Notes under the pieces: generated by a model
Told to the model about the DNA's origin: nothing
The model's database searches: none
What the model saw: the letters and a program-made list of their open reading frames with translations, nothing else
Position numbers and translations under genes: made by a program
Origin: X23 sp050251575
GTDB taxonomy: Bacteria; Bacillota; Clostridia; SK-Y3
NCBI GenBank assembly: GCA_050251575.1
Contig: JBFWMP010000088.1
Span: forward strand, 1 to 11,634
Direction of reading: 5' to 3'
DNA length: 11,634 nt
Shown: piece by piece, positions 7,078 to 11,634 of the stretch
How the letters are laid out: every line of letters begins with the position of its first letter
How positions within the stretch are numbered: position 1 is the stretch's first letter

Positions 7078-7083
7078 ATTATA
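7078..7083 (-). promoter_or_regulatory. Possible -10 element for tgt
   Basis: A TATAAT hexamer on the minus strand lies about 24 bases before the TTG start of tgt, which would place transcription start just ahead of the AAGGA site. No convincing -35 hexamer stands at 16-18 bases; the nearest TTGCAA is only 11 bases away. In so AT-rich a gap this may be chance, and tgt could simply be read from queA. Confidence 0.3.
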
Positions 7084-7124
7084 TAGTCTAAACTTTGCAA
7101 ATATTTTGCTATTTGTTACGATAA

Positions 7125-7181
7125 AGTGGGGAGTGAGGAGTGGACAGCGGGGAGATTATTCAAAACTCCTCACTCCCCACT
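7125..7181. repeat. 17-bp perfect inverted repeat between queA and tgt
   Basis: The arm AGTGGGGAGTGAGGAGT (7125-7141) is perfectly complementary to 7165-7181, with a 23-base spacer (7142-7164) holding further GGGGAG-type motifs. It begins two bases beyond the queA stop. On the minus strand the hairpin is followed only by TTTAT, a poor T-run, so termination would be weak at best. The purine-rich G/A arms look unlike the rest of the window and resemble dispersed intergenic repeats seen in some clostridial genomes. It could act as a partial terminator for queA or be a small non-coding repeat element. Confidence 0.8.
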
Positions 7182-7183
7182 AT

Positions 7184-8209
7184 TTAATAAATAAACATCG
7201 CATCTCCAAAGCTGAAGAAACGATATCTTTCCTTCACTGCTGTTTCATATGCCTTTAAAATATTCTCACGTCCTGCTAAAGCACTTATCAGCATCAAAAG
7301 CGTTGACTCCGGCAGATGAAAATTAGTTATTAAGGCATTTACAATCTTAAAACGATATCCCGGAAAGATGAATATGTCCGTCCAACCACTTCCTGCGCTG
7401 ATCTTACCATTTTCATTCGTCATTGTCTCGAGCGTCCTGCAGCTTGTAGTCCCCACAGCTATGATTCTTCCACCTTCATTCTTGCAGGTATTGATAATTT
7501 CAGCAGCTTCATCATTTAGAATATAGAATTCCGAATGCATCTTATGCTGTTGAATATCATCAACCTTCACCGGCCGGAAAGTTCCGAGACCTACATGAAG
7601 TGTGATAAATACAATCTTGATACCCTTCTGCTTAATTTCTTCAAGAAGATCGCCGGTAAAATGAAGTCCGGCAGTGGGCGCAGCAGCCGAGCCCTTATTC
7701 TTTGAATAAACTGTTTGGTATCTTTCCTTATCTTCCAATCGTTTTGTGATATAGTGTGGCAATGGCATTTCTCCCAGTTTATCCAAAACCTGTTCGAAAA
7801 TTCCCTCATATTCAAATTTCACAATACGGTTTCCATCATTCACTATTTCTCTTACTTCTGCTCTTAACTCTCCATTCCCAAATACAAACCTTGAACCTAC
7901 CCTTGCCCTTCTTCCCGGCTTGAGAATCACTTCCCATTCATCTTTGCTGATTTGGTGCAAAAGTACAAACTCTATTTTCCCACCGGTATCTTCCCTCATT
8001 CCAAAAAGCCTCGCAGGGATAACTCTTGTATCATTAAGCACCAAACAATCTCCGGGATTCATATATTCAATAATATTTTTAAATACATCATGTCCGACTT
8101 GCCCCGTACTTTTGTCTATTGTCATTAATCTTGATGCCTGCCTATCCTTTAATGGTTCTTGTGCAATAAGCTCTTGAGGCAAGTCATAGTAAAAATCCTT
8201 AAGTTTCAT
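7184..8209 (-). CDS. queA: S-adenosylmethionine:tRNA ribosyltransferase-isomerase
   Basis: QueA moves the ribosyl part of SAM onto preQ1 already placed in tRNA by Tgt and rearranges it to epoxyqueuosine. The 341 residues show the family's conserved blocks in order: LNDTRVIPARLFG (58-70), GSAAAPTAGLHFT (173-185), HVGLGTFRPV (205-214), AVGTTSCRTLE, NFHLPESTLLMLI (296-308) and RFFSFGDAM (330-338) near the C-terminus. Length is normal and nothing is missing. ATG 8209 is preferred over the TTG at 8212; GGAGA lies 9 bases before the ATG and 6 before the TTG. It is followed by tgt after a 129-base gap with a long inverted repeat. Lack of a queuine salvage or preQ1 synthesis gene here means the preQ1 source must be encoded elsewhere. 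Confidence 0.97.
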   Translation of the reverse strand: MKLKDFYYDLPQELIAQEPLKDRQASRLMTIDKSTGQVGHDVFKNIIEYMNPGDCLVLNDTRVIPARLFGMREDTGGKIEFVLLHQISKDEWEVILKPGRRARVGSRFVFGNGELRAEVREIVNDGNRIVKFEYEGIFEQVLDKLGEMPLPHYITKRLEDKERYQTVYSKNKGSAAAPTAGLHFTGDLLEEIKQKGIKIVFITLHVGLGTFRPVKVDDIQQHKMHSEFYILNDEAAEIINTCKNEGGRIIAVGTTSCRTLETMTNENGKISAGSGWTDIFIFPGYRFKIVNALITNFHLPESTLLMLISALAGRENILKAYETAVKERYRFFSFGDAMFIY

Positions 8210-8295
8210 CAAATGTCTTCTCCTATATCAGTTCATGGTTCACAGTTGCTTTTAGTTTTTTACCTGTAAACCGACTATTAATATTGTTTCCATAC

Positions 8296-8324
8296 AGTCT
8301 AAAATATTACATCAAATAATTCAA
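8296..8324 (-). promoter_or_regulatory. Candidate promoter of queA
   Basis: On the minus strand TTGAAT (8324-8319) and TAGACT (8301-8296) are 17 bases apart, each matching four of six consensus bases. The site lies in the 124-base gap after the SpoIID-family gene, about 90 bases before queA. Both boxes are imperfect and the gap is AT-rich, so this is tentative. No terminator is visible in the gap. Confidence 0.35.
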
Positions 8325-8333
8325 AAATACAAC

Positions 8334-9998
8334 CTACTCTACAACGGTTCCTGAAAAATAATGCGTAAGTATTTGGTCATATTTAAACCCTGCATTCGCC
8401 ATTCCCCATGCTCCCCATTGACTTAATCCGATACCATGGCCCCATCCTTTACCGCTGATATAGTACTGCTGCGGCACTACAGCATAACTTTTCTTTGTAT
8501 TTGCACCCATCGCATATATTCTTCCGCCAGAAACATTCATCGTATTGATTCCACTGCTGCTAAGTACTTTAACTTCAGAGGCGGCTATAAGCTTTAAGTT
8601 CGCCGTATTATTTCCAACAGCATATAGATTTCCATCCGTATTTATTGAATAAAGTTGACTATTTAGCCCTAATATTGTACGCGCTTTTTCTCTTTCAAAT
8701 ATTTGTTCTCCCTTTGTTCCTAAAATTTGAAGCTTTGTAACACGACCGGAATTAGAATTCTCAAGTACTCTTACCAAAGTAATTTTGCCTAAGTCATAAC
8801 CTTTTGCGGCCAGTAATTCTTCCACTGCTTCCGGCGTCATTGTCACCTCCCAAAACCCTCTCGCTGATTTCTCGGTTGGCTCATATGAATCTTCTACACT
8901 CACTAAATAAGGAACACCGGCACCACCCCAAACATTTTCAATATCCTCTGTCTGACCTCCACTTGTAGAAAAGTAATAAATATATGCAGGTCGCCCATCA
9001 TAAGTAAGAATCTTACCTTTTGTTTCTTCTACTGCTTTTGTACATGTAGACTTCTCTACGCTGTATCCTCCATATACTTGACTTGCAGTTGTAGTGCATA
9101 AATTAAAACCGTATTTTTGATATTTATTTATATGTAAAGCTGCATACGTCCTCGCTGATACCGCTTGTGCCTTTAATGCTTCCAATGGCCAGTCCCCGCC
9201 CATCTCCCGTGGAAGCACACCATATAAATACTGCTCAAAATCCACTAGATCAATTACCGTCAAATCACTGTCACTAAATCTTTTAAACTCAACACCACCC
9301 CGATAATTTTTACCATTAATGCCTATAAGAAAAACAGCATCTTTACTAGGTATAGATTGGATTAGCAGGGATGATGGATTGTTGTCAAAAATAAGCTTAG
9401 GTACATTAGATCCCTGTTGAAATATCAATGTGCTTGTGGCACTCGGTGATATAATGCCGCACTCCTTACCCTCTGCTGACTGTTTTATTTGAGTAATGGC
9501 AGCTTGTGCTTGCTCAAGCGAAATGTATAAGCCTGTCCAAACTTTAAAGGTACCATTGATAAACGCCGGAAAAGCTTGAATCCCTTTCTTGCTCAAGTTA
9601 TTACTTTCTTGCAGAGCCAAATCATAATTAGAGTACGTACTGCCTACCTGTATATGATATGGACCATATTTGGTACCCTCAGGCACATTAGGATTATTTG
9701 GAGAGTATTCCAATAATAACGCCCCTGTATTTATAAAGTATGTATCTTTTCGTACAACTAAATTCTTTGTTGATAGTTCTCTAGCTAAACATACAAACTG
9801 CCCGTCCTTCTCATAGCCTATTTCAAAGCCGGTATCAGAATTAATATCTACACTTGCTGGTGCAGACCTCTCAAAATATATCCCTATTCTTATCTTTTCC
9901 GGCAACCCTTCATATGCATATGCAGTCATAGTAGTATTAAAAATAGTAAACAAAAAACAAATAAGTGTAATAATTGCTAAATATGTTCTTCTTCTCAT
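8334..9998 (-). CDS. Secreted SPOR / SpoIID-LytB domain protein
   Basis: This is an exported cell-wall protein of 554 residues. A signal peptide is clear: MRRR, a hydrophobic stretch (5-21) and probable cleavage after AYA (26-28). At about 111-175 lies a SPOR-like peptidoglycan-binding module (YHIQVGSTYSNYDLALQ ... VWTGLYISLEQA). The SpoIID/LytB domain follows, with VLPREM (the family's catalytic Glu at 265), WPLEALKAQAVSARTYA, and at the C-terminus GKGWGHGIGLSQWGA. SpoIID is a lytic transglycosylase acting on denuded glycan during engulfment; LytB-type relatives modulate amidases in growing cells. Only one cysteine of the zinc-site segment is evident (C301, with Ser near SQVYGG), more like the LytB type. 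ATG 9998, with AAGGGG nine bases upstream, is preferred to ATG 10037 because it yields a clean signal peptide. No promoter is evident. Confidence 0.88.
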   Translation of the reverse strand: MRRRTYLAIITLICFLFTIFNTTMTAYAYEGLPEKIRIGIYFERSAPASVDINSDTGFEIGYEKDGQFVCLARELSTKNLVVRKDTYFINTGALLLEYSPNNPNVPEGTKYGPYHIQVGSTYSNYDLALQESNNLSKKGIQAFPAFINGTFKVWTGLYISLEQAQAAITQIKQSAEGKECGIISPSATSTLIFQQGSNVPKLIFDNNPSSLLIQSIPSKDAVFLIGINGKNYRGGVEFKRFSDSDLTVIDLVDFEQYLYGVLPREMGGDWPLEALKAQAVSARTYAALHINKYQKYGFNLCTTTASQVYGGYSVEKSTCTKAVEETKGKILTYDGRPAYIYYFSTSGGQTEDIENVWGGAGVPYLVSVEDSYEPTEKSARGFWEVTMTPEAVEELLAAKGYDLGKITLVRVLENSNSGRVTKLQILGTKGEQIFEREKARTILGLNSQLYSINTDGNLYAVGNNTANLKLIAASEVKVLSSSGINTMNVSGGRIYAMGANTKKSYAVVPQQYYISGKGWGHGIGLSQWGAWGMANAGFKYDQILTHYFSGTVVE

Positions 9999-10114
9999 TC
10001 TTCCAACCCCTTGAAATATTTTGCTTCTACCATTCATTGATTCGACATATTTCCCTCTTTTTCCTTCCTGTTTTTAAGCTAATTTTAAAATAGATAAGCA
10101 TATTGAAAAAAGGT

Positions 10115-10143
10115 TTGACACCCCTCTTCATCCATGGTATTAT
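10115..10143 (+). promoter_or_regulatory. Consensus sigma-A promoter of the lysine riboswitch-asd unit
   Basis: TTGACA (10115-10120), a perfect -35 box, is followed after 17 bases by TATTAT (10138-10143), five of six for the -10. Transcription should start near 10150, about ten bases before the riboswitch aptamer, which fits a leader RNA that is all regulatory. It is the strongest promoter in the window. Confidence 0.85.
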
Positions 10144-10160
10144 ATTTAAAATGAATAATA

Positions 10161-10420
10161 AGGTAGAGGCGCATTTTTTATGAGTAGCTGCAATGAGAAC
10201 CCGAGGTTCTGTGACTTGCATCGAAAGGGAAAAATGCCGAAGGATTTAATTCATCGGTAAATCAAATCCTGGTTGCGTAGTGAATAACTATACAACTGTC
10301 ATCAATATTTTGATGGAGAGCTATCTGTAATTAAGTTATTACTGTGCAGTGTCGTACAGACATTGCATTTGTATATAATTTACAATCACAGCTGGTTATC
10401 CTTAACCAGTTATTTTTATT
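10161..10420 (+). promoter_or_regulatory. Lysine riboswitch (L box) with expression platform
   Basis: The leader of asd carries the conserved core of the lysine aptamer: AGGTAGAGGCGC at the 5' end, AGTAG, then GAAAGGGAAAAATGCCGAAG and, at the 3' end, TGATGGAGAGCTATCT. P1 forms between AGGTAG (10161-10166) and CTATCT (10321-10326), allowing one G-U pair, so the aptamer spans 10161-10326. Downstream come small hairpins, GTAAT/ATTAC (10327-10342) and TGCAGTGTC/GACATTGCA around 10345-10365, and the terminator. Lysine binding should favour the terminator and stop transcription before asd. I could not identify the antiterminator pairing with confidence. The location in front of a lysine/diaminopimelate pathway gene agrees with the call. 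Confidence 0.93.
10390..10420 (+). terminator. Riboswitch-controlled intrinsic terminator before asd
   Basis: CTGGTTA (10392-10398) and TAACCAG (10403-10409) pair perfectly around TCCT, extendable by a G-U and an A-U pair at the base, and are followed by the T-rich tract TTATTTTTATT. It lies between the lysine aptamer and the asd ribosome binding site, the expected place for the OFF-state terminator. Confidence 0.85.
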
Positions 10421-10474
10421 TGTATCAGAAAAATTAGTATTTATTAAAAATCAAATCAATTTGGAGGTATAAGC

Positions 10475-11476
10475 ATGAAAAAGTATAACATTGCAGTAGT
10501 AGGCGCTACCGGTATGGTGGGCAGAACATTTCTAAAGGTTTTAGAAGAGGTAAATCTTCCTGTGGAAAATTATTACTTGTTTTCTTCCAGCAGATCTGCC
10601 GGTTCAAAGATTGATTTTATGGGTAATGAATATATCGTAGAAGAATTAACTGAAAATTCTTTTGATCGAGGTATTGATATTGCTCTCTTCTCTGCTGGTG
10701 CAAGCATAAGCCAAAAATTCGCACCAATTGCAGCTTCTAAAGGATGTGTAGTTGTAGATAACAGCAGTGCCTGGAGAATGGATCCTGAAATACCACTTGT
10801 AGTTCCCGAAGTAAATTCTTATGATATCAAATGGAACAAAGGTATTATTGCAAATCCGAATTGCTCAACAATTCAGGCAGTAGTGGCTTTAAAGCCGCTA
10901 CATGATAAATATAATATCAAAAGAATTGTATATTCTACTTATCAAGCTGTTTCCGGTGCAGGTATGAGCGGATATAAAGACCTTGAAGACGGTTTAAAGG
11001 GAGAAGCACCAAAAAAATTCCTTTATCCGATTGCAAATAACTGCCTCCCGCACATAGACGTTTTTCTGCCAAATGGTTATACAAAAGAAGAAATGAAGAT
11101 GGTAGATGAAACCAAGAAAATCCTTGGAGATCAAAGCTTAAAGATAACTGCAACAACTGTCAGAGTCCCTGTATTTAACAGTCATAGTGAGTCTATTAAT
11201 ATAGAATTCGAAAAACAGTTTGACTTAAGTGAGTTGAAAACCGTATTAGAGAATGCTCCTGGTATAATTGTGGAAGATGACTTAGAAAATAACGTATATC
11301 CCATGGCACTTAATGCTTCCGGGAAAAATGAAGTATTTGTAGGCAGAATCAGAAGAGATGAAAGTGTGGAGAGTGGTGTTAATCTTTGGGTTGTAGCTGA
11401 TAACATTAGAAAAGGCGCAGCAACCAACACTGTGCAAATAGCACAAGAATTGATAAAAATGTGGAATGAACAATAA
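10475..11476 (+). CDS. asd: Aspartate-semialdehyde dehydrogenase
   Basis: Asd reduces aspartyl phosphate with NADPH to aspartate semialdehyde, the branch point to lysine, diaminopimelate, threonine and methionine. The 333 residues carry the N-terminal nucleotide-binding motif GATGMVG (10-16), SSSRSAG (37-43) at the NADP pocket, the phosphate-binding and catalytic segment ANPNCSTIQ with nucleophile C130, YQAVSGAG (156-163), and RVPVFNSHSES (230-240) with the substrate-binding Arg and catalytic His (H237). Length is usual for the bacterial enzyme. GGAGG sits about 8 bases before ATG 10475. It is expressed from a consensus promoter through a lysine riboswitch and is divergent from the rest of the window. 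The next gene, perhaps dapA in such loci, is outside the window. Confidence 0.97.
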   Translation: MKKYNIAVVGATGMVGRTFLKVLEEVNLPVENYYLFSSSRSAGSKIDFMGNEYIVEELTENSFDRGIDIALFSAGASISQKFAPIAASKGCVVVDNSSAWRMDPEIPLVVPEVNSYDIKWNKGIIANPNCSTIQAVVALKPLHDKYNIKRIVYSTYQAVSGAGMSGYKDLEDGLKGEAPKKFLYPIANNCLPHIDVFLPNGYTKEEMKMVDETKKILGDQSLKITATTVRVPVFNSHSESINIEFEKQFDLSELKTVLENAPGIIVEDDLENNVYPMALNASGKNEVFVGRIRRDESVESGVNLWVVADNIRKGAATNTVQIAQELIKMWNEQ

Positions 11477-11497
11477 AAAGTACATTTGAGAACAAAA

Positions 11498-11540
11498 GTT
11501 CAATTGAGAATTGAGAATTGAAAATTGAGAATTGAAGTTC
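11498..11540 (+). repeat. Five tandem copies of a 7-bp unit, AATTGAG/AATTGAA
   Basis: From 11502 to 11536 the unit AATTGAR occurs five times head to tail (last base G, G, A, G, A), bounded on each side by GTTC (11498-11501 and 11537-11540). It lies 21 bases after the asd stop. Similar AATTGAGAATTGAG stretches are scattered between genes in some clostridial genomes. No open frame or terminator is made by it. The remaining bases to the window end (11541-11634) are very AT-rich and hold only a weak ATAATAA/TTATTAT dyad (11606-11625); I see no gene there. Confidence 0.8.
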
Positions 11541-11634
11541 TGAAAACAACCTCTCATTAAATGCTGATAATACTAATAATTATAATATAGAAAGCAAATA
11601 ATTATATAATAATTTAGATTATTATGTTCTTTTA

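Noticed and set aside
9999..10037. N-terminal extension of the SpoIID-family protein from ATG 10037
   Set aside because: The extra 13 residues precede a signal peptide that starts cleanly at ATG 9998, which has the better placed AAGGGG site.
10027..10221. 64-codon minus-strand ORF ahead of the SpoIID-family gene
   Set aside because: It covers the asd promoter and the lysine aptamer on the opposite strand, shows no family features and no good ribosome binding site.
11498..11540. CRISPR-like array after asd
   Set aside because: The unit is only 7 bases long with no spacers, so it is a simple tandem repeat.
11282..11557. Minus-strand ORF of 91 codons over the end of asd and the heptamer array
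   Set aside because: It is antisense to asd, and its repetitive start is just the translated AATTGAR repeat.
11581..11586. TATAAT as a promoter for the next gene
   Set aside because: No -35 hexamer is found at a suitable distance and the region is nearly all A and T.

Overview
The window looks like an AT-rich chromosomal segment from a spore-forming or spore-lineage member of the Clostridia (Firmicutes). This rests on strong AGGAGG-type ribosome binding sites, sigma-A promoters, a SpoIID-family protein, a lysine riboswitch, and above all a SCIFF peptide with its radical SAM maturase, a pair regarded as nearly universal in Clostridia. Genus is uncertain. No tRNA, rRNA, CRISPR array, transposase or phage gene was seen.

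Layout: everything from 1 to about 10000 is on the minus strand, so it reads right to left. In transcription order it is a SPOR/SpoIID-LytB cell-wall protein (8334-9998), queA (7184-8209), tgt (5924-7054), yajC (5546-5821), a TIGR04086-type membrane protein (5043-5486), the 45-residue SCIFF precursor scfA (4839-4976), its maturase scfB (3411-4760), a gamma-carbonic anhydrase-like protein (2764-3273), an HD-domain phosphohydrolase (2047-2712), secD (696-1967) and the start of secF (1-684, cut by the window edge). Divergent from these, on the plus strand, a sigma-A promoter, a lysine riboswitch and its terminator precede asd (10475-11476).

How the parts fit: queA and tgt make queuosine in tRNA; yajC, secD and secF are accessory parts of the Sec translocon. 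The order queA-tgt-yajC-secD-secF is an old bacterial cluster, known for example in E. coli. Here it is split between yajC and secD by a five-gene insert: TIGR04086 protein, scfA, scfB, carbonic anhydrase-like protein and HD protein. The scfA/scfB pair is a ranthipeptide (thioether-bridged RiPP) system. scfA has its own promoter with a palindrome over the -35 box, a TTG start, and a perfect 11-bp hairpin between it and scfB. asd supplies aspartate semialdehyde for lysine, diaminopimelate, threonine and methionine, and is placed under lysine feedback at the RNA level.

The best candidates for a second look are the tiny scfA gene and its regulatory elements, the insertion of the SCIFF block into the Sec/queuosine cluster, two stacked dyads downstream of scfB, a 17-bp perfect inverted repeat directly after queA, and a 7-bp tandem repeat after asd.
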